A stretch of 64,000 nucleotides of DNA from a bacterium (GCA_024742285.1 JANSYR010000001.1:496001-560000); one strand, 5' to 3'. Counted from the stretch's first letter, positions 16,368 to 25,103 are shown. Notes: generated from the sequence alone by a model not told the origin. Translations and numbers: made by a program.

Positions 16368-17150
16368 ATGATCCTGGAAGGCAAGACGATCCTGATCTCG
16401 GGGGTGGGCCCGGGGCTCGGCCGCGAGATCGCCAGCCGCGTCCTGCGCGACGGCGGCAATGCCGTGATCGGCGCGCGCAAGGCGGAGAGCCTGGAAGCCG
16501 CGGCCAAGGAGCTCGACCCGACCGGGGAGCGCGTGCTCGCCCACTCCTTCGACATCACGGATGCGGAGAGCTGCGCCGCCATCGTCGCCGCCGCCGAGGA
16601 ACGCTTCGGCTCGCTCGACGGAATAGCCCAGGTCGCCGCCGCCGAGCCGATGGGCGACCTGAACACGACGCCGATCGAGGACTTTCGATTCTCGACGGAG
16701 GTGAACGTCATCGGATCGGTCCAGCTCGTGAAGGCGGCCGTGCCGGCCTTCGAACGCGCTGGGGGCGGGTCCGTCGTCCTGATCGGCTCGCAGTCGACGG
16801 AGCTCCCGCCGCCCTCGCCGCAGCTCGCCTACTCCGCATCGAAGGGCGCGCTCCGTGCGGTTTCGATCGCGCTCTCGACCGAGCTCGGCCCGAAGAAGAT
16901 CCGCGTGAACACCGTCGTCCCGACCTGGATGTGGGGCCCACCGGTCGAGGGCTACATCACCTGGCAGGCGAACGAGCGGGGCGTCGCCGAAGACGTCGTG
17001 AAGGACGAGATCGAGTCGCTCTTCTCCCTCGGCGAGATTCCGGCGGACGACGACGTCGCCGAGGTCGTCGTCCTCTTCCTGAGCGATCGCATGCGAATGG
17101 TCACCGGCGAGTTCCTGCGCGTCGACGCCGGCCAGCTGAAGCGACTCTAG
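16368..17150 (+). CDS. Short-chain dehydrogenase/reductase
   Basis: This 260-residue classical SDR has 'ISGVGPGLGREIASRVL' at the cofactor turn (about residue 9), a conserved 'VNVIGSVQLVKAA', Ser in 'VVLIGSQSTE' and the catalytic 'YSASKGAL' (about residue 156). The C-terminus 'VVVLFLSDRMRMVTGEFLRVDAG' is also standard. It oxidises or reduces a secondary alcohol or ketone with NAD(P). AAGGAGAG precedes the ATG. Its TAG stop is part of the ribosome site (TAGGAGG) of the NTF2-like gene that follows, so the two are cotranslated. Confidence 0.9.
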   Translation: MILEGKTILISGVGPGLGREIASRVLRDGGNAVIGARKAESLEAAAKELDPTGERVLAHSFDITDAESCAAIVAAAEERFGSLDGIAQVAAAEPMGDLNTTPIEDFRFSTEVNVIGSVQLVKAAVPAFERAGGGSVVLIGSQSTELPPPSPQLAYSASKGALRAVSIALSTELGPKKIRVNTVVPTWMWGPPVEGYITWQANERGVAEDVVKDEIESLFSLGEIPADDDVAEVVVLFLSDRMRMVTGEFLRVDAGQLKRL

Positions 17151-17160
17151 GAGGTCCGAC

Positions 17161-17655
17161 GTGGACGCGACCCAACGGCTCGTCGAGATCGAAGCGATCA
17201 AGCAGCTGAAGGCCCGCTACCAGCGCGCCGTCGACACGAAGGACTGGGCGCTCATGCGGAGCGTCCTCGCGCCGGACGCGCGAAGCGTCTACAGCGACGG
17301 AAAGCACGCCTACGAAGGGCGCGACGCGATCGTCGAGTTCCTGTCGGATCCGCGCGGACTCGGGAATCCGGAGATCGTGTCGATGCACCACGCCCACACG
17401 CCCGAGATCGAGATCACGGGCGATACGACGGCCACGGGCAAGTGGTATCTCGAGGACTTCGTGATCACGGCGCTCGCCTCCGACTGGGCGCCGAACGGAA
17501 CCGTGATGCACGGAACCGGGATCTACCTCGACGAGTACGTGAAGATCGACGGCGAGTGGCTCATCAAGGAGACCGGCTACGAGCGGATCTTCGAGGATCT
17601 CCAGCCGCGGGGAGAGAACGCGCGGCTGCGTTCGCGCTTCCAGAAGGGCAAGTAG
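17161..17655 (+). CDS. NTF2/SnoaL-like protein
   Basis: This 164-residue protein has the typical start of the SnoaL_4 group: 'IEAIKQLKARYQRAVDTKDW', then 'LAPDARSVYSDGKHAYEGRDAIVEFL' in parts, 'MHHAHTPEIEITGDTTATG' and 'WLIKETGYERIFEDL'. Proteins of this group are often scytalone-dehydratase-like or bile-acid 7-alpha-dehydratase-like. The start is GTG at 17161, with AGGAGG seven bases before it. It forms a two-gene unit with the SDR gene and converges on a VOC gene with only 10 bp between stops. Confidence 0.85.
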   Translation: MDATQRLVEIEAIKQLKARYQRAVDTKDWALMRSVLAPDARSVYSDGKHAYEGRDAIVEFLSDPRGLGNPEIVSMHHAHTPEIEITGDTTATGKWYLEDFVITALASDWAPNGTVMHGTGIYLDEYVKIDGEWLIKETGYERIFEDLQPRGENARLRSRFQKGK

Positions 17656-17665
17656 CGCCCTCGCC

Positions 17666-18547
17666 TCAGGCGCGAATCTGCAGACTCGCGGAGCCGCCCG
17701 ACCAGGCGTAGAGCGCGAAGCGTTCGCCGTCCTCGAGCCATTCGCCCGAATGCGCTGCGCCGTCCGGCAGGCCTCCGTCCGCGGCGACGCCGCCCGCGTG
17801 CGCGAGCCCGTGATCGCCACGCGCGAGGTGTCGGGCGTAGGGCCCCGCTCCTTCCGGCATCGCTTCGATCAGCTCGAGCTCGAGCTGTCCCGCCGGCCCG
17901 CGGACGCGACGGACGCGCTCCTCGATTCCGTCGATCCGAAGCGTCACCGTCTCGATCCCGACGCCGTCCCATCGGAACGCCGCGGCGTGGAACGCACGGG
18001 CGCGGTCGAGATCGTCCGTCACGATCGTGGCGCGATCGAGCAGGACGCCAGGCGGGGCGGCCGTGCCCGCGCCTTCCTTCGCGTCCTCGCCCGGGGGCGG
18101 CGTGTCCCCGGTCTCCTGAAGCAGCTCGAACATGCCGGGACCCGTCGGCGTGTCGATGAAGGCGAAGCGGATGCCGGGGTACTCCGCGGCGTCGTCGAGC
18201 CGCGCTCCGACCCCCTCGAGCGCCTCGACGGCGGCCTCGCGATCCTTGCAGCTGATCCCGAGATGCTGGAAGCCCGTGCCGTAGCGCGCCTGGTAGGCGC
18301 CGACCGTGTCGTGGCCCTTCCGGACGTGGATCAGCTCGACCTGGACGCCACCCGCCATCCCGAGCGCGACGTCCGTCTCCTTCGCCCCGACCCAGTCGTG
18401 GTAGCGGGCCTCGGGAACCGGCGCGCTGAACTGATGGAAGGGACCCCAGCCGAAACGATCGACGCACTCCGCAACGGCCGTCTCGACGTCGTCGACGACG
18501 AAGCAGACCTGGACGGGATGGAGTCGCGGAAAGCGGGCGTCGGACAT
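17666..18547 (-). CDS. Two-domain VOC (glyoxalase/dioxygenase fold) protein
   Basis: This 293-residue protein has an N-terminal VOC module with 'HPVQVCFVVDDVETAVAECVD' as the first strand-helix unit, 'VELIHVRKG' and 'FQHLGISCKD', ending 'GIRFAFIDTPTGPGMFELLQE'. A second, more diverged half begins at 'LLDRATIVTDDLDRARAFH'. The pattern His (strand 1 or 'FQHL') plus Glu ('MFELL') fits a metal site in the first half only. VOC enzymes include methylmalonyl-CoA epimerase, glyoxalase and extradiol dioxygenases. The ATG at 18547 has GAGGGAGG upstream. The exact reaction is unknown. Confidence 0.82.
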   Translation of the reverse strand: MSDARFPRLHPVQVCFVVDDVETAVAECVDRFGWGPFHQFSAPVPEARYHDWVGAKETDVALGMAGGVQVELIHVRKGHDTVGAYQARYGTGFQHLGISCKDREAAVEALEGVGARLDDAAEYPGIRFAFIDTPTGPGMFELLQETGDTPPPGEDAKEGAGTAAPPGVLLDRATIVTDDLDRARAFHAAAFRWDGVGIETVTLRIDGIEERVRRVRGPAGQLELELIEAMPEGAGPYARHLARGDHGLAHAGGVAADGGLPDGAAHSGEWLEDGERFALYAWSGGSASLQIRA

Positions 18548-18662
18548 GGGAGCCTCCCTCGGCGGTCCACCAGAATAGGGGGCGCGGCGGAGCCGGGCGA
18601 TGGCGTCGAGCGCGCCCCGCTCAGCTGATACCGTTCGGAGCGGACGCAGACGAGGAAGTCCG

Positions 18663-19505
18663 ATGGCCGAGAATCCGAAACCCGTCGCGATGATCATCGG
18701 CGCGACGTCGAAGTGGCAGTCCGACGGGCGCAATACGCACCTCGCCCACGGCGGCGACGTCGACGACTCGGACCTCCCGCCGACGGTGCGCTGGGGCGTC
18801 GGCGGCGCCCTCGCCCTCCGATTCGCGAGCGAAGGACACCACGTCGTGCTGACGACCCGGATGGCTTCGAACGCGGCCGCCCTCGAAGCGGCCATCCGAA
18901 GCGAAGGCGGCTCCGCCTCGACGACCGAGATGGACGTCGTCGAAGCGGACTCGATCACCGCGGGATTCGCCGACGTCACGAGTTCGATCGGTGCCCCCGA
19001 CGTCGTCATCTACAACGTCGGCTACCTCGAAGGTCGCGACCTCCCGCCGGACAAGGAGCTCCTCGAGCACGTCCCCCTCGACATCTTCGAGACCGCCCAG
19101 CACCTCGCGAGTCGCGGCCCCTTCCTCGTCGCCCAGGCCGCGCTGCCGGCGATGCGTGAGCGCGGGCGCGGCTCCTTCCTGATCACGAACAACCCCGCCG
19201 CCTTCCGTGGCCGCAAGCGCCAGACCGGCCAGTCCCTCTACTACCCGCGCGTGATGATGCGCCATCTCGCCCAGGTGCTCACCGAGGAGTACGGCGAGCA
19301 CGGCGTCCACGTCGCCAACGTGATCATCGACGGCCTGATCGATTCGCCCGGGACCCGCGCGCTCGACTTCGCGCAGAAGCATCCCGAGTACGTGATCGAT
19401 CCCGCGGCGATCGCCGACGCCTATTGGTTCCTTCACTCCCAGCCGCCGTCCTGCTGGAGCCACGAGCTCCAACTGACCCCGGCGGCTGCCAAACCGAGCT
19501 TCTGA
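18663..19505 (+). CDS. SDR-fold protein lacking the classical catalytic lysine
   Basis: This 280-residue Rossmann protein is clearly SDR-related ('ALALRFASEGHHVVLTTRMA', 'APDVVIYNVGYLEG', 'HGVHVANVIIDGLIDSPGTR'). Two features are unusual. The glycine-rich turn is split by an insert of about 25 residues between 'MIIGATSK' and 'WGVGGALALRF'. The active-site segment reads 'GQSLYYPRVMMRHLAQVL', with no Lys four residues after either Tyr. So it may bind a nucleotide without classical SDR catalysis, or use another mechanism. The ATG at 18663 follows GAGGAAG. It is eight bases upstream of a P450 gene, which suggests a common role. Confidence 0.8.
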   Translation: MAENPKPVAMIIGATSKWQSDGRNTHLAHGGDVDDSDLPPTVRWGVGGALALRFASEGHHVVLTTRMASNAAALEAAIRSEGGSASTTEMDVVEADSITAGFADVTSSIGAPDVVIYNVGYLEGRDLPPDKELLEHVPLDIFETAQHLASRGPFLVAQAALPAMRERGRGSFLITNNPAAFRGRKRQTGQSLYYPRVMMRHLAQVLTEEYGEHGVHVANVIIDGLIDSPGTRALDFAQKHPEYVIDPAAIADAYWFLHSQPPSCWSHELQLTPAAAKPSF

Positions 19506-19513
19506 GGCCCGCC

Positions 19514-20752
19514 ATGACCGCCACTTCCGCTTTCGACGACATCCCGATCCTCCCGACCGACGACGCCGACTACTGGCAGAACCCCTATCCCCATCTGGGC
19601 GAGGCGCGCGAGCGATCCCCGGTCGCGCGGAACGCCGAGGGGCTCCTCCATGTGCTTCGCTGGGACGACGCGGTCGAGACGATGAAGGGGACGCGTTTCA
19701 TCGCCGAGGGGATCGAGGTGCTCGAGCGGAAGGGCTTCGAGCCCGGGGACCCGATGCATACGTGGCGCAAGAACGCGATCGGCACGATGGAAGGCGACGA
19801 CCATCGCCGCGTACGCGGTCTCGCGGGCGCCGCGCTCTCCAAGCGCAAGATGGACCACCTGCGTCCGATGATCCGCCGCCACGCCCACGCGCTCCTCGAC
19901 GAAAAGCTGGCCGACGGAGCCCTGGAAGGCCGGGTCGACTACGCGGTCCCGCTCCCGCGCCGGGTCATGATGGAGTTCCTCGGCGTCGCCCCCGACGAGA
20001 TGATGAGCTCGATGGGGCCGATGGCCCGGGTGAACATCGTCGACTGCTTCGGTCCGAACGTCACGCCGAAGCTTCGCGAAGAGGCGAACCACGCGATCCA
20101 GCTCTCGATGGACCACACGTCCATGCTCTTCGAGCGGCGGCGCAAGGATCCGAAGGACGATTTCCTGACGGCGCTCGTCCAGGCGGGCGAGGCGAACGAG
20201 AAGCTGAGCGAGGGAGAGCTCGTCACCCTCTTCTCGACGATCTTCGGCTCCGGCGCAAGCACGTCGAGCATCATCGCGAGCGGGCTCATGGAGCTCGCCC
20301 GCCACCCCGAGCAGGCCGAGCTCCTGCGTGAGGCCCCCGAGCGCTGGATGAAGGGCGCGAGCGAGGAGACCCTCCGCTACCGGCCGGCGATCACCGGCGT
20401 CGGACAGAAGGCGTCGACGGACCTCGAAGACTTCGGCCTCGAGCTCGAGAAGGGCACCCCGCTCATGGTCTCGCTCGGCTCCGCCAACCGCGACCCGCGC
20501 TATTTCGAGGACCCGGAGAAGTTCGACATCACCCGCGATTCGAAGAGGACAAGCCTCACTTTCGGAATCGGCGCCCACGTCTGTCTGGGCCACGCGATGG
20601 CCCGGGCGACGGTCGAGGAGGCCCTCGCCGCCTTCGTGGAGCGCTGCGACGAGATCGAGCTCGCCTCCGAGCCGCGCTGGATCCCCTTCGTGATGGAGAA
20701 CAAGCTCGAAGGGCTCTCACTTCGCTTCTCCCCGCGTGAGGCGGGACGTTAG
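19514..20752 (+). CDS. Cytochrome P450 with altered I-helix
   Basis: This 412-residue soluble bacterial P450 has the heme-thiolate loop 'FGIGAHVCLGHAMARA' (Cys at about residue 357), the K-helix ExxR in 'SEETLRYRPA' (about residue 285) and the usual 'RDPRYFEDPEKFDITR' region. In the I-helix the oxygen-activating motif reads 'FGSGASTSS', so the acid that normally precedes Thr (A-G-x-D/E-T) is Ser. That often signals changed proton delivery or peroxide use. The ATG at 19514 gives the expected N-terminus. It forms a unit with the nonclassical SDR gene and overlaps the convergent MFS stop by four bases. Confidence 0.92.
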   Translation: MTATSAFDDIPILPTDDADYWQNPYPHLGEARERSPVARNAEGLLHVLRWDDAVETMKGTRFIAEGIEVLERKGFEPGDPMHTWRKNAIGTMEGDDHRRVRGLAGAALSKRKMDHLRPMIRRHAHALLDEKLADGALEGRVDYAVPLPRRVMMEFLGVAPDEMMSSMGPMARVNIVDCFGPNVTPKLREEANHAIQLSMDHTSMLFERRRKDPKDDFLTALVQAGEANEKLSEGELVTLFSTIFGSGASTSSIIASGLMELARHPEQAELLREAPERWMKGASEETLRYRPAITGVGQKASTDLEDFGLELEKGTPLMVSLGSANRDPRYFEDPEKFDITRDSKRTSLTFGIGAHVCLGHAMARATVEEALAAFVERCDEIELASEPRWIPFVMENKLEGLSLRFSPREAGR

Positions 20753-22089
20753 GTCGCGGCCGCCTCGACGCTTCGCCGCGCCGCCAGATCCTTCGGCGCC
20801 GTCTTCGCTGCCATCAGGAAGAGCGCGATCGCGATCAACTTCGTCCCGAGCGCGATCAAGAGGCCCCAGCGGAGGCTGTCAGTCCCGTACTCGGGCTTCA
20901 GCCAGTCGCTCAGGATCCCGACGGTCTGCGGCCCGAGCCCCATCCCGATCAGGTTCAGCATGAACATCGCGATCGCGCTCGCGACGGCGCGCATCCGGAG
21001 CCCCACCAGCTGATGCATCAGCGCCAGGCTCGGCGCGAGATAGACGGAGCTGAGAGCCGTCGGGACGAAGTAGACGAGGAGCGCGGGGACGACGTCCTCC
21101 ATCAGCAGGAACGCGGCGCTGAACGGGACGTAGAAAACGATGCTGATCGCCGCGATCCACGGGTACCAGCGCGGATCCTTGCGGCCGAGGCGGTCCGCGA
21201 GGATGCCCGTCGCGAGCATGCCGAGCACGCCGCCGATCCCGCTCTCGAGTCCGATCCAGGTCCCGATCTCGCTCCGGGGCATTCCGTGGGAGCGTTCGAG
21301 GAAGGCGGGCACCCACGAGCCGAATCCGTAGCTCGCGAAGGCGGCGAAGCCTCCACCCACGGAGAGCAGGACGAACGTCTTCATCTCCATCAACGTGCGA
21401 ACGACTTCGCGGAACGGCAGCGTCTCGGCCTCGACCGGAGCGACCTCGCTCATCCCTCTCGGCGGCTCACGGACGGTGAAGCGAAGCAGAAGGGCGAGAA
21501 CCAGGCCCGGCACCGCCGCAGCCATGAACGCGACCCGCCAGCCGAAGAACGCGTCGAGCCAGCCGCCGGTCAGGTACCCGATCATCACCCCGACCGGAAT
21601 TCCGAAGTTGTAGATCGAGAACGCCGTCGCGCGACGCTCCGGCGGGAAGAAGTCCGAGATCAGCGAATGGGCCGGCGGGCTCCCGGCGGCCTCGCCGATG
21701 CCCACGCCGATCCGCGCGAGCGCGAGCTGGACGAAGTTCTGGGCGAGACCGCAGAGGCCGGTCATCACGCTCCAGACCGTGAGCCCGATCGCGATGATCG
21801 AACGGCGGACGCCGTGGTCCGCCCAGCGCGCGAGCGGAATCCCGAACGTGGTGTAGAAGATCGCGAACGCGAAGCCCGTCAGGAATCCCATCTGGGTGTC
21901 CGTGGCGCCGAGGGACTTCTTGATAGGCTCGACCAGGATCGACAGGATCTGCCGGTCCACGAAGTTCATCACGTAGACCAGGAAGAGGATGCCGAGCACG
22001 TAGTTCGAATACCGGGAATCGAACTCCTCGGGCGCGTCGGGAGCGTCCGAAGGGCGGGGCGAGCCGGCAGAGCGGGCGTCTTCGGGCAT
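20749..22089 (-). CDS. MFS transporter, Spinster-like
   Basis: This 446-residue polytopic membrane protein has about 12 helices starting at 'YVLGILFLVYVMNFVDRQIL'. The motif 'PLARWADHGVRRSIIAIG' fits the MFS loop 2-3 signature, and 'GIGEAAGSPPAHSLISDFFP' followed by 'ERRATAFSIYNFGIPVG' is typical of the Spinster-like/hexuronate-like branch common in organic-compound degraders. It probably moves a hydrophobic acid or product across the inner membrane by proton antiport or symport. The start is not well fixed: the ATG at 22089 has no clear Shine-Dalgarno. It is divergent from the P450 gene at 22220. Confidence 0.88.
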   Translation of the reverse strand: MPEDARSAGSPRPSDAPDAPEEFDSRYSNYVLGILFLVYVMNFVDRQILSILVEPIKKSLGATDTQMGFLTGFAFAIFYTTFGIPLARWADHGVRRSIIAIGLTVWSVMTGLCGLAQNFVQLALARIGVGIGEAAGSPPAHSLISDFFPPERRATAFSIYNFGIPVGVMIGYLTGGWLDAFFGWRVAFMAAAVPGLVLALLLRFTVREPPRGMSEVAPVEAETLPFREVVRTLMEMKTFVLLSVGGGFAAFASYGFGSWVPAFLERSHGMPRSEIGTWIGLESGIGGVLGMLATGILADRLGRKDPRWYPWIAAISIVFYVPFSAAFLLMEDVVPALLVYFVPTALSSVYLAPSLALMHQLVGLRMRAVASAIAMFMLNLIGMGLGPQTVGILSDWLKPEYGTDSLRWGLLIALGTKLIAIALFLMAAKTAPKDLAARRSVEAAAT

Positions 22090-22132
22090 CCCGGGCACGG
22101 TATCACGGCGCAGGGCCGCCCTCGACCACGAG

Positions 22133-22190
22133 TTCTCGTTTCGCCTACCGAGAATCGCTACCCCTTCTCGTGCGCCCGGCGACGCGAGAA
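22133..22190. promoter_or_regulatory. Paired inverted half-sites TTCTCG/CGAGAA
   Basis: The hexamer TTCTCG occurs at 22133-22138 and 22165-22170, and its complement CGAGAA at 22149-22154 and 22185-22190. That makes two inverted pairs with spacers of 10 and 14 bases in the 130-bp gap between the MFS and P450 genes. Such an array suggests a regulator binding two sites at a divergent promoter. No regulator gene is adjacent and the spacers differ, so this is tentative. Confidence 0.4.
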
Positions 22191-22219
22191 CGCCCCGCCC
22201 TGCCCCACGGAGATCCACC

Positions 22220-23554
22220 ATGAGCGCCACGCCCGAAGCCCCCGAGACGGACGACCTCCCCCCGATCGCCGCCGACTTCCGCACGCCCGAGATGGAGCAG
22301 GCCGAGAAGGGCGCGAACGTTCCCGACGCCAGCGAACTCGCCCTCGAGGACATCAACCCGTTCAACGCGCACCTCTTCCGTGAAGATCGTTATGCGTCGC
22401 ACTTCGCGCGCCTGCGCGCCGAGGACCCGGTCCACTTCAACGAGCTCGAAGTCGCCGGCCGCTACTGGTCGATCACGAAGTACGACGACATCAAGGCGAT
22501 CAGCTCGCAGCCCGAGATCTTCTCCTCCGCCTCGGGCATCAGCCTCGGCTTCAAGGCCGGAACCGAGCAGCAGGGCGGCTTCCCCCAGAGCCAGTCTCCC
22601 TTCATCTCACAGGACGGCAAGCAGCACGACGAGCAGCGCGCGACGGTCCAGCCCTCGGTCGCGCCCCGGAACCTCGCGAAGCTCGAGCCGATGATCCGCG
22701 AGCGGACCCAGCAGCTGCTCGACGAGCTGCCGGAAGGCGCCACCTTCGACTGGGTCGACACCGTCTCGATCGAGCTGACGACGCTCATGCTCGCGACCCT
22801 CTTCGACTTCCCCCTCGAGGACCGCCGCAAGCTCACCCGCTGGAGCGACATCGTCTTCGCGATCCCGGGCCCCGGCGGCGTCGTCGAGACCCAGGAACAG
22901 AAGCGGGCCGAGCTGATGGAGTGCGTCCAGTACTTCACCGGCCTCTGGGACGAGCGACGTGGTCGCGAGGGCAACGACCTCGTGACGATGCTCGCGAACG
23001 GCGAGTCGACGAAGCACCTCTCGCCGGCCGAGCAGCTCGGAAACCTCCTGCTGCTGATCGTGGGCGGGAACGACACGACCCGGAACACGATGAGCGGAAG
23101 CGTCTACGCCTTCGACAAGTACCCGGACGAATTCGCGAAGCTCCAGGCCGATCCCGGGATGGTCAAGAAGATGGTCCCCGAGATCGTGCGCTGGCAGACG
23201 CCGCTCTCCTACATGCGCCGCACGGCGCTCGAGGACGTCGAGTTCGGCGGCAAGCAGATCGAGAAGGACGACCAGATCCTGCTCTGGTACATCTCGGGCA
23301 ACCGCGACGAGAACGTCTTCGAGAAGGGCGAGGTCCTCGACCTGGACCGACCGAACGCCGCGCGCCATCTCTCCTTCGGGTGGGGGCCGCACTTCTGCAT
23401 GGGCAGCCGCCTGGCCGAGATGCAGCTGCGCGTCCTCTGGGAAGAGGCACTCCCGCGCTTCGAGCGGGTCGAGGTCCAGGAAGAGCCCGAGCGGATCTTT
23501 TCCTCGTTCGTCCACGGCTACGCGACGCTGCCGGTCCAGGTTCGCCGCAAGTAG
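22220..23554 (+). CDS. Cytochrome P450
   Basis: This 444-residue P450 has all standard motifs: I-helix 'LLLIVGGNDTTRN' (about residue 280), K-helix 'PEIVRWQTPLSYMRRTA' (about residue 319) and heme loop 'FGWGPHFCMGSRLAEMQLR' (Cys at about residue 392). 'MRRTA' and 'NRDENVF' match the branch containing CYP124/CYP125-type and linalool-8-monooxygenase-like enzymes, which hydroxylate terpenoid or sterol side chains. It has a long acidic N-terminal stretch before the conserved 'INPFNAHLFREDRY'. CGGAG lies before the ATG. No redox partner is in the window, so it must use a ferredoxin encoded elsewhere. Confidence 0.93.
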   Translation: MSATPEAPETDDLPPIAADFRTPEMEQAEKGANVPDASELALEDINPFNAHLFREDRYASHFARLRAEDPVHFNELEVAGRYWSITKYDDIKAISSQPEIFSSASGISLGFKAGTEQQGGFPQSQSPFISQDGKQHDEQRATVQPSVAPRNLAKLEPMIRERTQQLLDELPEGATFDWVDTVSIELTTLMLATLFDFPLEDRRKLTRWSDIVFAIPGPGGVVETQEQKRAELMECVQYFTGLWDERRGREGNDLVTMLANGESTKHLSPAEQLGNLLLLIVGGNDTTRNTMSGSVYAFDKYPDEFAKLQADPGMVKKMVPEIVRWQTPLSYMRRTALEDVEFGGKQIEKDDQILLWYISGNRDENVFEKGEVLDLDRPNAARHLSFGWGPHFCMGSRLAEMQLRVLWEEALPRFERVEVQEEPERIFSSFVHGYATLPVQVRRK

Positions 23555-23736
23555 TCGGCCTCGGTCATCCGCCGCCGGCGCGTTCAGCGCAGCTTCGCTG
23601 CCCACGCTTGCGCGGGGTCGAGGCTCAGGGCGAATCGCGTCGACCCAGGCCTCCACGGCCGCGACGTCGTACTCTCCCGGTACACTCCCGCCACGCTTCC
23701 AGGGCGTTCTCCGGGAGCGGTCCGAGGACTCTTTCG

Positions 23737-24192
23737 TTGATCAGAGCCATCAGCGGCATCGCCCTGCCCATCGTCGCCTACGTCGTGATCGCCCTCGCCC
23801 TGAACGGCGTGGCGGGCGTCATGCAGCCGCCCATGGGAGCGGGCCCGGGCGAAGGCATCCTGACGACCTTCGCCGCGGACGGCGGCGATCCCTACGACCG
23901 CCGACTCGAAATCTTCGAGGACGAGGGCGGCCTCTGGGTCGTGTCGGTCCAGCATTTCCGCCAGTGGTACGACCGCCTGGCCGCGAACCCGGCGGTGGTC
24001 CTGAACCGGGAGGGCGAGGAGCTCCGCCTGCGGGCGATGCCCGTGGACGACGATGCGCAGCTCGAGCGCATCGCGCAGAGGATGAAGCAGCGCATGGGTG
24101 GGACGCGGTACTACCTGATGCAGGCGCTCTGGATGTTCGCGGACTGGAAGCTGGTCCGGCTGGAAGCGGTTCCAGCGACCTCGGATCGCTGA
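23737..24192 (+). CDS. Membrane-anchored Ddn-like (F420/FMN split-barrel) protein
   Basis: This protein of about 151 residues starts at a probable TTG (23737, with GAGGA upstream) and has one transmembrane helix 'ALPIVAYVVIALALNGVAGV'. The soluble part follows the order of F420H2-dependent nitroreductase/quinone-reductase proteins (Ddn family): 'GEGILTTFAADGG', 'GLWVVSVQHFRQWYDRLAANPAVVL' in sections, and 'EELRLRAMPVDDD'. In typical members 'W-Y/H-x-N-L-x-A-N-P' marks this region; here 'WYDRLAANP' fits well. Ddn proteins are normally peripheral, so a built-in anchor is notable. The start is uncertain because no ATG is available. A quinone-reductase role at the inner membrane is plausible. Confidence 0.6.
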   Translation: MIRAISGIALPIVAYVVIALALNGVAGVMQPPMGAGPGEGILTTFAADGGDPYDRRLEIFEDEGGLWVVSVQHFRQWYDRLAANPAVVLNREGEELRLRAMPVDDDAQLERIAQRMKQRMGGTRYYLMQALWMFADWKLVRLEAVPATSDR

Positions 24193-24329
24193 ACGTTCGC
24201 GCGCACGGCCCTCGACCCCACGCCGAGGAGCTGCCGTAGGGTCCAGCCCGCGCCGGAACGCGAACCCGGCCCGATTCCTCCTTCACCTGCGCAGCCGTAT
24301 CGCCGATCGAGCGGTCGGGGGAATCGTCC

Positions 24330-25103
24330 ATGCTGGAAGTCATCGGTCTATTCGGTCTCGTGGCGTTCGTCGGCGTCAGCCTGATCGTCGGCATCCGAAT
24401 TCTCGCGCTCGCGTGGCGCACGCAGGGCCTGCCGGAATCGCTGGTCGGGAGCTCGCTGGTCCTCGCCGGGGCACTCGGCACCGGCTTGTCGGTCCTCCCG
24501 TCGCTCTGGCCCGCTCTCGAGGCCGACGCGGCCTACGTCGTGTTCCAGATCGGGTCGATCGCGAATCACGTCGGGTACGCGCTGCTCTTCTACTTCGTCT
24601 GGCGCGTCTTCCGCCCCGGGCAGCGATGGGCCGCCGTCTTCTTCGTGTTCTGCCTCGCGGTGCTCTCGGTCGGTGGCGTCGGACTCGGACTGACGCTCCT
24701 GCCCGGCGAATCGATCTCGCGACCGGAGGGTACCGCGCGCACCTGGCTCATGGTCAGCCTCTTCGCCCGTGTCGCCGGGTACCTCTGGGCCGCGATCGAG
24801 TCCTTCCGCTACTACGCCATGTTGAAGCGGCGGCTGAAGATCGGGCTCGGCGACCCCGAAACGGCGAACCGCTTCTTCTACTGGGGCGTCTGCACCGCCG
24901 CGGTCGTCTGCATCTGGGCGTCGCTCGTCGTCGAGCAGGTCGTCCCCGCGGTGGCGACGAGCCGCGGCGCCATCGAGCTCACCTCGGCGCTGCTCGGCTT
25001 CGTCGTCGCGGGCTCGCTCTCCCTCGCGTTCTTCCCGGGACGAAGGGAAGCCGCCGACGCATCGGCGGGCGCCTCCCAGATCGGAACCGACCGCCGTGGC
25101 TGA
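24330..25103 (+). CDS. Polytopic membrane protein of unknown function
   Basis: This 257-residue protein has about seven hydrophobic segments: 'VIGLFGLVAFVGVSLIVGIR', 'LVGSSLVLAGALGTGLSVLP', a third at 'AAYVVFQIGSIANHVGYALL', a fourth at 'WAAVFFVFCLAVLSVGGVGL', then three more to the end. The charged loop 'RYYAMLKRRLKIGLGDPETANRF' lies between helices five and six. The layout recalls small 7-TM sensor or enzyme-like proteins seen as hypothetical proteins in delta-proteobacterial genomes. No catalytic motif was recognised. Its end overlaps the next gene by eight bases, so the two are probably coupled. Confidence 0.7.
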   Translation: MLEVIGLFGLVAFVGVSLIVGIRILALAWRTQGLPESLVGSSLVLAGALGTGLSVLPSLWPALEADAAYVVFQIGSIANHVGYALLFYFVWRVFRPGQRWAAVFFVFCLAVLSVGGVGLGLTLLPGESISRPEGTARTWLMVSLFARVAGYLWAAIESFRYYAMLKRRLKIGLGDPETANRFFYWGVCTAAVVCIWASLVVEQVVPAVATSRGAIELTSALLGFVVAGSLSLAFFPGRREAADASAGASQIGTDRRG

